A DNA stretch of 64,000 nucleotides from Streptomyces zaomyceticus (lineage in GTDB: Bacteria; Actinomycetota; Actinomycetes; Streptomycetales; Streptomycetaceae), in assembly GCF_014656215.1 (NCBI RefSeq), contig NZ_BNBZ01000010.1:62001-126000 (forward strand), read 5' to 3'. The translations under genes and the position numbers were made by a program. Below are positions 32,993 through 40,994 of this stretch, in pieces. Positions within the stretch are counted from its first letter, which is position 1; the number at the start of each line of letters is the position of its first letter. The notes below the pieces were generated by a model. That model saw nothing but the letters and a program-made list of their open reading frames with translations, made no database searches and had not been told where the DNA came from.

Positions 32993-34474
32993 TCACTTCT
33001 CTGCTGATGCTGCTGACGCTGCGGTGGCCAGTCGGGAGCGGCGCATGCCGTACAGGAAGTAGAACACGAGCCCGGCGGCCATCCAGCAACCGAAGACCAC
33101 CCAGGTGACCGCGTCCAGGCTGAACATGTTGTACACGCAGAACAGGAAGCCCAGGATCGGGAAGGTCCAGCCGAGCGGCACGCGGAAGGTGCGGTCCATG
33201 GCCGGGCGCGTCTTGCGGAGCACGATCACCGCGATGTTGACCAGGGCGAAGGCGAACAGGGTGCCGATGCTGGTGGCGTCGACGAGCTTGCCCAGCGGGA
33301 TGACGGAGGCGAGGGCGCCGCAGAACAGCGACACGAGGACGGTGTTCACCCGCGGGGTGCCGGTCTTGGCGTTGACCTTGCCGAAGACCTTGGGCACGAG
33401 ACCGTCGCGGGACATCGCGAAGAGCACCCGGGTCTGGCCGTAGAGCACGGTGAGCACGACGCTGGCGATCGAGATGACGGCGCCGGCGGCGAGCAGGGTG
33501 CCCCAGAACTTCTGGCCGCTGACGTCGTTCATGATCGCGGCGAGCGTGGCCTCGGAGCCGTCGAAGTCCTTCCAGTTCCACGCGCCGACGGCGACGGCCG
33601 CGACCAGGACGTAGAGGACCGTGACGATGAGCAGCGAGAGCATGATCGCGCGGGGGAGGTCGCGCTTCGGGTCCTTCGCCTCCTCGCCGGCGGTGGAGGC
33701 GGCGTCGAAGCCGATGTACGAGAAGAAGAGGCTCGCGCCGGCGGCGCTGACGCCGGCCATGCCGAGCGGCATGAAGTCGGCGTAGTTGCCGGACTTGAAG
33801 CCCATGAAGCCGATGGCGCAGAAGAGCACGAGCGCGGCGATCTTCACGAAGACCATGATCGTGTTGACCACGGCGGACTCACGGGCGCCGCCGAGCAGGA
33901 ACACCATGGCGAGCAGCACCACGATGAGGCCGGGCAGGTTGATCACGCCGCCCTCGCCGGGGGCGGAGGAGAGCACGTCGGGGATGGTGACCCCGATGGT
34001 TCCGTCGAGCAGCTCGTTGAGGTACTCGCCCCAGCCGACGGCCACGGCGGCCACGGAGACGCCGTACTCCAGGACCAGGCACCAGCCGCAGACCCAGGCG
34101 ACGAGTTCACCCATCGTTGCGTAAGCGTACGAGTACGAGGAGCCCGCGACCGGTATGGTGCCGGCCAATTCGGCGTACGAGAGCGCCGAGAAGAGGGCCG
34201 TGAGGCCGGCGATGACGAAGGCGAGGGTGACCGCGGGGCCGGCCTTGGGGACGGCGTCACCGAGGACGACGAAGATGCCGGTGCCGAGCGTGGCACCGAT
34301 GCTGATCATGGTCAGCTGCCACATGGAGAGCGAGCGGCGGAGGTTGCCGCCCTCACCCTGTCCACCCTCTGCGACCAGCTGTTCCACCGGCTTGCGCCGG
34401 GTGAGTGCGCCGAGAGCGGAAGTCTTGCGGGTGGTCGATTCCTCGACCGGTGGGGCTGCGCCATGGTCCAGCAC
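32993..34474 (-). CDS. APC-superfamily amino acid permease (cationic type)
   Basis: A 493-residue membrane protein with twelve or more hydrophobic segments. SIGATLGTGIFVVLG is the conserved helix-1 break; AGSSYSYAYATMGELVAWVCGW and GFDAASTAGEEAKDPKRDLP are typical of the cationic-amino-acid/YfnA group. It probably imports lysine, arginine or related amines for the monooxygenase/amidase pair nearby. The first ~45 residues are a hydrophilic cytoplasmic tail. It precedes the Lrp-type gene by 10 bases. The leader upstream holds a GGGGAACCGCC/GGCGGTCCCC hairpin at 34557-34582. Confidence 0.88.
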   Translation of the reverse strand: MLDHGAAPPVEESTTRKTSALGALTRRKPVEQLVAEGGQGEGGNLRRSLSMWQLTMISIGATLGTGIFVVLGDAVPKAGPAVTLAFVIAGLTALFSALSYAELAGTIPVAGSSYSYAYATMGELVAWVCGWCLVLEYGVSVAAVAVGWGEYLNELLDGTIGVTIPDVLSSAPGEGGVINLPGLIVVLLAMVFLLGGARESAVVNTIMVFVKIAALVLFCAIGFMGFKSGNYADFMPLGMAGVSAAGASLFFSYIGFDAASTAGEEAKDPKRDLPRAIMLSLLIVTVLYVLVAAVAVGAWNWKDFDGSEATLAAIMNDVSGQKFWGTLLAAGAVISIASVVLTVLYGQTRVLFAMSRDGLVPKVFGKVNAKTGTPRVNTVLVSLFCGALASVIPLGKLVDATSIGTLFAFALVNIAVIVLRKTRPAMDRTFRVPLGWTFPILGFLFCVYNMFSLDAVTWVVFGCWMAAGLVFYFLYGMRRSRLATAASAASAEK

Positions 34475-34644
34475 TGCGGAGGCTCCTTATCGCTGCCTGT
34501 GGGCGGGACGTGGACCGCGGCGGTACGTGGGCATGGCAAACGAGGCCCACGGGGGAGGGGAACCGCCGAGCAGGCGGTCCCCGCCACTCCTGGTACGAGG
34601 CATGAGCCTAAGGGTCCGGGGTTCGCACTCGTAATGCAGGGTTG

Positions 34645-34701
34645 TTGCGCACTGTCGGATGATCATTGCGCGCTTGGGGCGCAGACGAGGAAACATTGCG
34701 C
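34645..34701. promoter_or_regulatory. phased TTGCGC boxes upstream of the permease
   Basis: TTGCGC occurs at 34645-34650, 34666-34671 and 34696-34701, spaced 21 and 30 bp (about two and three helical turns), with an inverted GCGCA at 34679-34683. Face-aligned half-sites are typical for Lrp/AsnC octamers, and such a gene is in the downstream operon. The remainder of 34475-34817 has the hairpin noted with the permease and a divergent promoter. Confidence 0.5.
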
Positions 34702-34753
34702 TCCCCCGCATGAATCCACACATTGGGGGTAGGAAACGGTCTCCACGCGCGCA

Positions 34754-34782
34754 TTGACTCCTTGTGCCCCATGACCCACGCT
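34754..34782 (+). promoter_or_regulatory. possible promoter of the SGNH hydrolase gene
   Basis: TTGACT (34754-34759), 17 bp, CACGCT (34777-34782). Transcription would start near 34789, after the first in-frame GTG (34764) and before GTG 34818, which supports the later start. Confidence 0.45.
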
Positions 34783-34817
34783 GCGAGCCCTCGACCACCC
34801 GACGATCGGAGACCCAG

Positions 34818-35843
34818 GTGGGCTGGCTCGACCCGGCACCGTTCCTGCGCGGTACGGCCTGGCTGGACGGGAACCGGCCGGTACGCGCCGATCCCGACGA
34901 CCTGGCGCGGTTGCCCTGGGACATCGCCGAGCGTGCCGCGCTGCCCATCGGCGTACGGATCGAGTTCACGGCAGCGCCGGGCACACGCGCGGTGGAGCTG
35001 CGCTACCGGGCCACCGTCCCGGTGCCGGACGACCCCCTCGCCTCGCTGCGCCACTGCTTCGCCCTCTGGAACGGCACGCGGCTCGTCGGCGAGACCTGCG
35101 CGGCCCCGGCCGCGGAGGCCACCGTGACGCTCCCGCTGCCCCCGGGGGGCGGGATCTTCACCGTCCACCTCCCGGAGGGCCAGGCGCCGGTTCCGCTCGC
35201 CCTGCGGGGCCTCGGCGGCGCCCTCTCCCCCGCCCCCGTCCGGCCCCGCTGGCTGGTCCACGGCGACTCGATCACGGAGGGCTGGTGGGCGACCCGGCCG
35301 GCCCACTCCTGGCCCGCCGCGGCGGGCCGGCTGCTCGGCCTCGACCCGGTCAATCTCGGGTACGCGGGCGGGGCGCGCGGTGAACTCCCGCTCGCCGAGC
35401 ACCTGGCACGGCTTCCGGGCGAGCTGGTCACCCTGGCCTTCGGCACCAACTGCTGGTCCACGGTGCCCGCGACGGCCGACTGGCTGTACGCCACCGTCCG
35501 GGCCTTCGTCGGCCTGGTCCGCCGGGGCCATCCGCGGACCCCGCTGCTGATCGTCTCGCCGGTGCTGCGCCCGGCGGCCGAACACACCCGCAACGCCCTG
35601 GGAGCGACCCTCACGGAGCTGCGCAGGGCCATGGAGCGGGCGGGCCGGGACCTGGCCGCCGAGGGCGACGGGCAGCTCCTGGTCCTCCCGGGGAGGCCAC
35701 TGCTCGGCCCGGAGCACCTGGCGGACGGGCTGCACCCGAACGACCGGGGGCACGCCAGGATCGCGGCGGCGGTGGCGGAGGTCCTCGGCGGCGTCCTGGA
35801 CCCGAAGCGGTCCGTCAGCCGTTCCGCGTCTCCAGGGTCCTGA
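34818..35843 (+). CDS. SGNH/GDSL-type hydrolase
   Basis: A 341-residue esterase-like protein with an N-terminal beta-sandwich region (~1-145) and a C-terminal SGNH fold. The nucleophile Ser is in VHGDSITEGW, the Gly block in GYAGGARGELP, the Asn in FGTNCW, and the Asp/His in HPNDRGHARI. No signal peptide is visible, so it probably acts inside the cell; the substrate is unknown. GTG 34818 has CGGAGA five bases upstream and a promoter-like pair before it. Its 3' end overlaps the convergent acetyltransferase gene by 29 bp. Confidence 0.83.
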   Translation: MGWLDPAPFLRGTAWLDGNRPVRADPDDLARLPWDIAERAALPIGVRIEFTAAPGTRAVELRYRATVPVPDDPLASLRHCFALWNGTRLVGETCAAPAAEATVTLPLPPGGGIFTVHLPEGQAPVPLALRGLGGALSPAPVRPRWLVHGDSITEGWWATRPAHSWPAAAGRLLGLDPVNLGYAGGARGELPLAEHLARLPGELVTLAFGTNCWSTVPATADWLYATVRAFVGLVRRGHPRTPLLIVSPVLRPAAEHTRNALGATLTELRRAMERAGRDLAAEGDGQLLVLPGRPLLGPEHLADGLHPNDRGHARIAAAVAEVLGGVLDPKRSVSRSASPGS

Positions 35844-36339
35844 CCAGGAAGACGCACGCGTCGGCGTACGCGTGCGTGCGGCCGTCCGCGTCCGTGCGGC
35901 TCCAGTGGTCCGTGTAGGCGACGACGGGCGTGTAGCCGAGCCGCGCGTACAGCGCCGCCGCCCGCGGGTTGTCCCGCCCCACCCCGAGCCCCAGGACCGT
36001 CCCACCGCGCTCCCGCGTCAGCTCCTCGGCCGCGTGGATCAGGGCCGTGCCGATGCCCTGTCCCCGGAGCCCGGCCCGTACGTCGAGGCCGTTGAACTCG
36101 GGGCACTCGCCGACCTCGGCCCGCACCTCGGGGGCCGCGCAGCCGTCCCAGCGGATCTGGCCGTGCCCGACGGGCACCCCGTCCCTCCAGGCGAGCAGAT
36201 ACGTACCGGCCCCGGCCTCCTGGCGGGCGAACCGCTCCGCGTGGCGCGCCGGCGCCCCGGGAGCGGGGAGGTGCCGGCCGAGCAGGGGCACGTCGGCGGC
36301 ACGGCAGGGCCTGATCTCCGTACGGTCCACACGATCCAT
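35815..36339 (-). CDS. GNAT-family N-acetyltransferase
   Basis: A 174-residue acetyl-CoA-dependent acetyltransferase. The coenzyme A loop is GLRGQGIGTALIHAAEELTRERG (Q/RxxGxG/A), preceded by the conserved beta-4 strand EFNGLDVRAG and followed by NPRAAALYARLGYTPV. The acceptor cannot be predicted. ATG 36339 gives a normal family length; the much longer open frame is antisense to guaB1. The stop lies inside the 3' end of the convergent hydrolase gene. Confidence 0.85.
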   Translation of the reverse strand: MDRVDRTEIRPCRAADVPLLGRHLPAPGAPARHAERFARQEAGAGTYLLAWRDGVPVGHGQIRWDGCAAPEVRAEVGECPEFNGLDVRAGLRGQGIGTALIHAAEELTRERGGTVLGLGVGRDNPRAAALYARLGYTPVVAYTDHWSRTDADGRTHAYADACVFLVRTLETRNG

Positions 36340-36360
36340 GCGGCGACCGTACGGGACGAC

Positions 36361-36396
36361 GGTGGGCCCCCGGGAAGGATTTCCCGGGGGCCCACC
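36361..36396 (-). terminator. guaB1 terminator
   Basis: GGTGGGCCCCCGGGAA / TTCCCGGGGGCCCACC is a 16-bp perfect stem with a GGAT loop, 14 bases after the guaB1 stop and 22 bases before the acetyltransferase start. Confidence 0.8.
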
Positions 36397-36410
36397 GATG
36401 TCGTGCGGCA

Positions 36411-37853
36411 CTAGCTCCAGCTGGCGTGCAGCGGCTTGCCCTCGGCGTAACCGGCGGCGGACTGGATGCCGATCACGGCCTTCTCCTCGAACTCGGCGAG
36501 CGAGCCGGCACCGGCGTAGGTGCAGGAGGAACGGACGCCCGCGATGATCGAGTCGATCAGGTCCTCGACGCCCGGGCGGGCCTGGTCGAGGAACATCCGG
36601 GAGGTCGAGATGCCCTCCTCGAAGAGGCCCTTGCGGGCGCGGTCGTAGGCGGACTCCTCGCTCGTGCGGTTCTGCACGGCGCGGGCCGAGGCCATGCCGA
36701 AGGACTCCTTGTACGGACGCCCGTCGGCGGTGTGCTGGAGGTCGCCCGGGGACTCGTACGTCCCGGCGAACCAGGAGCCGATCATCACGTTGGACGCGCC
36801 GGCGGCGAGTGCCATGGCCACGTCGCGCGGGTGCCGGACGCCACCGTCGGCCCAGACGTTCTTGCCGTACTTCTTCGCCTCGGCGGCGCACTCCAGGACG
36901 GCGGAGAACTGCGGACGGCCGACACCGGTCATCATGCGCGTGGTGCACATGGCGCCGGGGCCCACACCGACCTTGATGATGTCCGCGCCGGCCTCGATGA
37001 GGTCGCGCACACCCTCGGCGGCGACGATGTTGCCGGCGACGATCGGGACCTGCGGGTCGAGCGCGCGGACGGCCTTGATCGCCGCGATCATCGACTCCTG
37101 GTGGCCGTGCGCCGTGTCGATGACGAGCGTGTCGACGCCCGCGTCGAGGAGCTGCTTGGCCTTGCCGACGAAGTCGCCGTTGATGCCGACGGCGGCGGCG
37201 ATGCGCAGCTTGCCGTCGGCGTCGACGGCGGGGGTGTACAGGGTCGCGCGGAGCGCGCCCTTGCGGGTCAGGATGCCGACGAGACGGCCGTCCTTGTCCA
37301 CGGCCGGGGCGTAGCGGCGGTTGGCGTGGTCGAGCGTGTTGAACGCGTCGCGCGGCTCGATGTCGGCGTCGAGGAGCAGCAGGTCCTTCGACATGACCTC
37401 GGAGAGCTGCGTGAAGCGGTCCACCCCGGAGAGGTCGGCGTCGGTGACGACACCGACGGGACGCCGGTCCTCGTCGACGACGACGGCGGCGTCGTGCGCC
37501 CGCTTGGGCAGCAGCGAGAGCGCGTCGGCGACGGTCTGGTGGGGGGCCAGGACGATCGGGGTGTCGAGCACGTGGTGACGGCTCTTGACCCACGAGATGA
37601 CGTCGGTGACGACCTCGATCGGGATGTCCTGAGGGATGACGACCAGTCCGCCCCGGCGGGCGACGGTCTCGGCCATACGGCGGCCGGCGATGGCGGTCAT
37701 GTTGGCCACGACCAGCGGGATGGTGGTCCCGGTCCCGTCGGGCGAGGAGAGGTCCACCGCCTGGCGGGAACCCACGGCCGAGCGGCTCGGCACCATGAAG
37801 ACATCGTCGTACGTCAGGTCGTAGGGCGGCTTGACGTCATTGAGGAAACGCAC
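36411..37853 (-). CDS. guaB1: GuaB1-type CBS-domain GMP reductase (IMP dehydrogenase-related)
   Basis: A 480-residue IMPDH/GMPR-family barrel with a CBS pair inserted at about residues 95-205. The catalytic loop reads GVGPGAMCTTRMMTGVG (Cys near 300). Actinobacterial GuaB1 is distinct from the true GuaB, and the mycobacterial homologue has been shown to be a GMP reductase, so GMP to IMP salvage is the most likely role rather than GMP synthesis. Start: GTG 37853 opens (M)RFLNDVKPPYDLTYDDVFMV, the family N-terminus; an upstream in-frame ATG at 37922 would add 23 unlikely residues. Confidence 0.88.
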   Translation of the reverse strand: MRFLNDVKPPYDLTYDDVFMVPSRSAVGSRQAVDLSSPDGTGTTIPLVVANMTAIAGRRMAETVARRGGLVVIPQDIPIEVVTDVISWVKSRHHVLDTPIVLAPHQTVADALSLLPKRAHDAAVVVDEDRRPVGVVTDADLSGVDRFTQLSEVMSKDLLLLDADIEPRDAFNTLDHANRRYAPAVDKDGRLVGILTRKGALRATLYTPAVDADGKLRIAAAVGINGDFVGKAKQLLDAGVDTLVIDTAHGHQESMIAAIKAVRALDPQVPIVAGNIVAAEGVRDLIEAGADIIKVGVGPGAMCTTRMMTGVGRPQFSAVLECAAEAKKYGKNVWADGGVRHPRDVAMALAAGASNVMIGSWFAGTYESPGDLQHTADGRPYKESFGMASARAVQNRTSEESAYDRARKGLFEEGISTSRMFLDQARPGVEDLIDSIIAGVRSSCTYAGAGSLAEFEEKAVIGIQSAAGYAEGKPLHASWS

Positions 37854-37958
37854 GTGCTGACATCCCAGTCGTTCGGATCGGCCCCTAGGCATTTCAGCCA
37901 GGGGAAAAAGCACGTAGTTCATTCTCCCACGCCAGTACGAATACCAGCCCCGGGCGAT

Positions 37959-38291
37959 TCATCCGAGGCTTGCGGCAGGGGCTTTGTCGGATCCTCCGAA
38001 AGACTCTCCCAGGGAGAGGAGAACCATGAGGCGGGTGGGGCTCTCGTCGACGGCCGTGGCGAAGACCTCCTGCGCGGTCCGCCACTCGCGGGGGCTCGCC
38101 CTGGCGTACTCCTGCCAGCCGGTGACGACGAGGGTGACCGGCTCGGGCAGATCGCCGAGGCAGTCGGCGAGGGCGTCCCAGTTCCGGCCGAACCAGTCGG
38201 GCAGCGCGAGGACGTCGGCGCAGCGGTCCATGAGGGCGGCCTTCTCGGTGACGCCGGTCAGGTCGAGGACGACGGGGTCGTCAATTCTCAT
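37959..38291 (-). CDS. barstar-family ribonuclease inhibitor
   Basis: A 110-residue intracellular protein. The barstar signature is LALPDWFGRNWDALADCLGDL (about residues 27-47), followed by TLVVTGWQEY; barstar binds its ribonuclease with acidic residues of this helix. The gene starts 11 bp inside the 3' end of the ribonuclease gene, so both are translated from one message. It most likely protects the cytoplasm from the partner before export. A role independent of this partner is possible. Confidence 0.88.
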   Translation of the reverse strand: MRIDDPVVLDLTGVTEKAALMDRCADVLALPDWFGRNWDALADCLGDLPEPVTLVVTGWQEYARASPREWRTAQEVFATAVDESPTRLMVLLSLGESFGGSDKAPAASLG

Positions 38292-38751
38292 CCGTGATCA
38301 CCTCCCGGAAGGACTCGTAGTGGTCGTCGGTCCAGTAGATCTCGCCGTTCCGCCCGGTGACGATCCGGCGCGCCCCGCGGTCGCGCTCGCCGGGGGTCTT
38401 CACCGTGTACTCCCGGTAGTGGCCGCGCTCCTTCCGGGGCAGGATCCGCTCGAAGTTCGAGAAGACGGCGCCGTCCTTGGCGTACGGGTAGGGCCCTCCG
38501 CGCGCGATGAGGGCGAGCGTCCGCCGCGCCTCGGGAGGGAGGTCCGCGGCCCGCACGGTGGGGAGGCCGGAGGTACCGGTGGGTGCGGCGGCCTCGGTGT
38601 CGGCATCGGCGGTGGCATCACCGGCGGACTGGCCGGTGGCGCCGGTACGGGCGGGGGCGGCGGGGGCCGCGCCGCCGCCCGCCGAGGAGCACCCGGCCAG
38701 GAAGACACAGAGGACGAGCGCGAGGAGCACGCGCAGGGGCCGGAGCGACAT
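38281..38751 (-). CDS. guanyl-specific ribonuclease (RNase Sa/barnase type) with lipoprotein signal
   Basis: A 156-residue exported RNase. The C-terminal domain (about 65-156) follows RNase Sa: LPPEARRTLALIARGGPYPY, then the catalytic Glu in REYTVKTPG, Arg in ARRIVTG and His in DDHYESF. The N-terminus is a signal ending in VFLAGC, a lipobox, so the enzyme should be anchored to the outer face of the membrane. An Ala/Thr-rich linker of about 40 residues follows. The two cysteines that form the RNase Sa disulphide are absent. The barstar gene overlaps by 11 bp downstream. Confidence 0.88.
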   Translation of the reverse strand: MSLRPLRVLLALVLCVFLAGCSSAGGGAAPAAPARTGATGQSAGDATADADTEAAAPTGTSGLPTVRAADLPPEARRTLALIARGGPYPYAKDGAVFSNFERILPRKERGHYREYTVKTPGERDRGARRIVTGRNGEIYWTDDHYESFREVITDEN

Positions 38752-38915
38752 GTCCCGAACATACCGTTACGGGATGGCTCCGGCCCCTTGATCGACTCGG
38801 TGGGCGGCGTTCGGCCGACGGCCGTCAACCGCTGCGTTCGGCTGCCGACGGCCACCGTGCGACCGACGGGTGGCAACGGCGCCGTGCGACCACGGGAGTC
38901 GGGTGGCGCTGTCGC

Positions 38916-39941
38916 TCAGCTGCCGTCCGGGTCGGTCCGGTCGAGCGCCGGGTGCGTGCCCGGGCTGGACTCGGTGAGCAGGTAGTCGGCCGCGGCGCGG
39001 TCGGTGACCAGGCTGGTGACCAGCCCGGAGCGGAGCACCGCCCCGATCGCCGCCGCCTTGCGCTGGCCGCCCGCGATCGCCACGACCTCGGGGATCCGGC
39101 GCAGCCGGTCCGCCTCGACGGTGATGCAGCGTTCGCCCAGGTCGCGGCCGACCCGCCGCCCCTCGGCGTCGAAGAGGTGCGCGGACATCTCGGCGGCGAC
39201 GCCGAGCGAGGCGTAGTGGGCGCGCTCCTCGTCCGAGAGCATGTCGTGCACGGTGGAGATGCCCGGCTCCCAGGAGCCGATGGAGACGCAGGCGACCGTC
39301 ACCTTGTCGAAGTACTCGAAGGCCCGCGCGATACCGGTCTGGCTGCGGAGCGCGGCCGCCGTCGCCGGGTCGGGCAGCAGCATGGGCGCGTAGATCGGGT
39401 GCGCCTCACCGCCGGAGACCTGGGCGGCACGACGTACCGCCTCGACCGAGCCGCGCTCGGCGGTCCCGGCGTCGTACACCCCGGTGAGCTGGACGACCGT
39501 GCACGGGGGCAGCCGGTCGAGGGCCGCCGCCATGTGGATGGTGGAGCGGCCCCAGGCCAGGCCCAGGACGTCGCCCTCGGTGACCAGCTCGCCGAGCAGG
39601 TCGGCCGCGACCTCGCCGAGGTTCTCCGGGTCGGGCGACTCGTCCTCGCCCTCCGCCGGGGACTCGACGACGACGGCGTGGCGGAGCCCGTAGCGGGCAC
39701 GGAGCGCGTCGGAGCGTTCGGCGTCCAGCTCGGCCGGTACCCGGATCTCGATCCGTACGAGATCGCGCTCCAGGGCGGTCTCCAGGACCCGGGCCACCTT
39801 GAAGCGGCTCACGCCGAACTCCTCGGCGATCTGGATCTTGGACTTGCCCTCGAGGTAGAAGCGGCGGGCCATGGCCGCCGCCTGCACCAGCTCCGCGGGG
39901 CCCATCCGCAGGGCTGACCGTCCCGCCGACATACCCGCCAC
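38916..39941 (-). CDS. SorC/DeoR-type sugar-binding transcriptional regulator
   Basis: About 341 residues with an N-terminal helix-turn-helix (KSKIQIAEEFGVSRFKVARVLETALERD) and a C-terminal effector domain like glucosamine-6-phosphate isomerase (GLAWGRSTIHMAAALDRLP, VAIAGGQRKAAAIGAVLRSG). SorC proteins are usually tetramers that sense a phosphorylated sugar. GTG 39941 is preferred because GAGGAG stands six bases upstream; a GTG at 39965 lacks a ribosome site and lies in a repeat block, and the ATG at 39932 is also possible. The next gene upstream on the same strand is rpe. The repeats upstream may be its own operator. Confidence 0.85.
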   Translation of the reverse strand: MAGMSAGRSALRMGPAELVQAAAMARRFYLEGKSKIQIAEEFGVSRFKVARVLETALERDLVRIEIRVPAELDAERSDALRARYGLRHAVVVESPAEGEDESPDPENLGEVAADLLGELVTEGDVLGLAWGRSTIHMAAALDRLPPCTVVQLTGVYDAGTAERGSVEAVRRAAQVSGGEAHPIYAPMLLPDPATAAALRSQTGIARAFEYFDKVTVACVSIGSWEPGISTVHDMLSDEERAHYASLGVAAEMSAHLFDAEGRRVGRDLGERCITVEADRLRRIPEVVAIAGGQRKAAAIGAVLRSGLVTSLVTDRAAADYLLTESSPGTHPALDRTDPDGS

Positions 39942-39959
39942 CGCGATCTCCTCACTGCT

Positions 39960-40028
39960 GTTCACGTACCGCTGTTCACGTACCGACCGACGTTCACGTA
40001 CCGCTGTTCACGTACCGCTGTCGTTCAC
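39960..40028. repeat. GTTCACGTACCG repeats upstream of the SorC-type gene
   Basis: Four perfect copies of GTTCACGTACCG start at 39960, 39974, 39992 and 40006, and a partial fifth (GTTCAC) starts at 40023, so the spacings are 14, 18, 14 and 17 bp. It can be seen as a tandem duplication of a 32-bp block with two boxes each. The spacing is not in coding phase. It lies just in front of the regulator start, as an autoregulatory operator would. Confidence 0.7.
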
Positions 40029-40118
40029 ACTCTGGACTCGCTGTCCATCCTGTCAGATCCGGCGAGCCTTGATCAGTCCTGTCGGCGGCCCGACGGACCG
40101 CGTTCATCCACCGGAGGC

Positions 40119-40802
40119 TCAGTGGCCACACGCCCACGGGGCGACGGCCGTCACGGCGTCCGCGCGGGCCCTCAGCGAGGCGACGGCGGCGGCCGGGTCG
40201 GCCGCGCCGTAGACCGCGGAACCCGCGACGAAGACGTCGGCGCCGGCCTCGGCGCACCGCTCGATCGTGGACTCGGCGACGCCGCCGTCGACCTGGAGCC
40301 AGAGCTCCAGGCCGTGCTTGGAGATCAGCTCACGGGTGCGGCGGATCTTGGGCAGCATGATGTCGAGGAAGGCCTGACCGCCGAAGCCGGGCTCGACGGT
40401 CATGATCAGCAGCATGTCGAGCTCGGGGAGCAGGTCCTCGTACGGCTCGATGGGGGTGGCCGGCTTGAGCGCCATCGAGGCCCGGGCACCCTTGGCCCGG
40501 ATCTCCCGCGCGAGCCGGACGGGCGCGGCCGCCGCCTCGACGTGGAAGGTCACCGAACCGGCGCCCGCCTCGACGTACTGGGGCGCCCAGCGGTCGGGGT
40601 CCTCGATCATCAGATGGCAGTCGAGCGGGGTGTCGGTCGCGCGGGCGAGCGACTCCACGATCGGGACGCCCAGGGTCAGATTGGGCACGAAGTGGTTGTC
40701 CATCACATCGACGTGCAGCCAGTCGGCACCGTCGACGGCCTTCGCCTCCTCGGCGAGCCGGGCGAAGTCCGCGGACAGGATGCTGGGGTTGATCTGCGCC
40801 AT
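40119..40802 (-). CDS. rpe: ribulose-phosphate 3-epimerase
   Basis: Interconverts ribulose 5-phosphate and xylulose 5-phosphate in the pentose phosphate pathway. The 227-residue barrel begins MAQINPSILSADFARLAEE and shows the metal ligands in LHVDVMDNHFVPN (His, Asp), CHLMIEDP (His) and LQVDGGV (Asp), plus MTVEPGFGGQAF. All are intact. It supplies pentose for nucleotide and histidine/riboflavin pathways found elsewhere in this window. A DasR-like palindrome stands about 55 bp upstream. Start ATG 40802. Confidence 0.97.
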   Translation of the reverse strand: MAQINPSILSADFARLAEEAKAVDGADWLHVDVMDNHFVPNLTLGVPIVESLARATDTPLDCHLMIEDPDRWAPQYVEAGAGSVTFHVEAAAAPVRLAREIRAKGARASMALKPATPIEPYEDLLPELDMLLIMTVEPGFGGQAFLDIMLPKIRRTRELISKHGLELWLQVDGGVAESTIERCAEAGADVFVAGSAVYGAADPAAAVASLRARADAVTAVAPWACGH

Positions 40803-40856
40803 GTGCCAAGCCTCCCACGTTCTTGGGTACTTCTTTGCCGCCGAGCGGTTTCGGTT

Positions 40857-40870
40857 GCGGTCCAGACCAC
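40857..40870. promoter_or_regulatory. DasR-like site upstream of rpe
   Basis: The 10-bp core GGTCCAGACC, with flanking bases that extend the match (GCGGTCCAGACCAC), closely resembles the chitinase repeats and the DasR element. It lies 55-68 bp upstream of the rpe start codon, in the expected promoter zone. It could equally be a chance palindrome. Confidence 0.35.
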
Positions 40871-40947
40871 TTTCGGTACGAAGCGACGAGCCCGGGACCG
40901 GTACAGACCGGGAGATTGCGGTCACGTGATCGAAGGGTCGGACTCCC

Positions 40948-40980
40948 GGGGGCGCTCCCCGGGCCCTCCCGGACGCCCCC
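40948..40980 (-). terminator. hairpin after rsmB
   Basis: GGGGGCG / CGCCCCC form a 7-bp stem with a GC-rich loop that can pair further, 15 bases after the rsmB stop. Confidence 0.45.
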
Positions 40981-40994
40981 GACGCCCCCGTCGC

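Noticed and set aside
34764..34817. Earlier GTG start of the SGNH hydrolase gene
   Set aside because: No ribosome site, and the likely promoter -10 (34777-34782) lies inside this segment.
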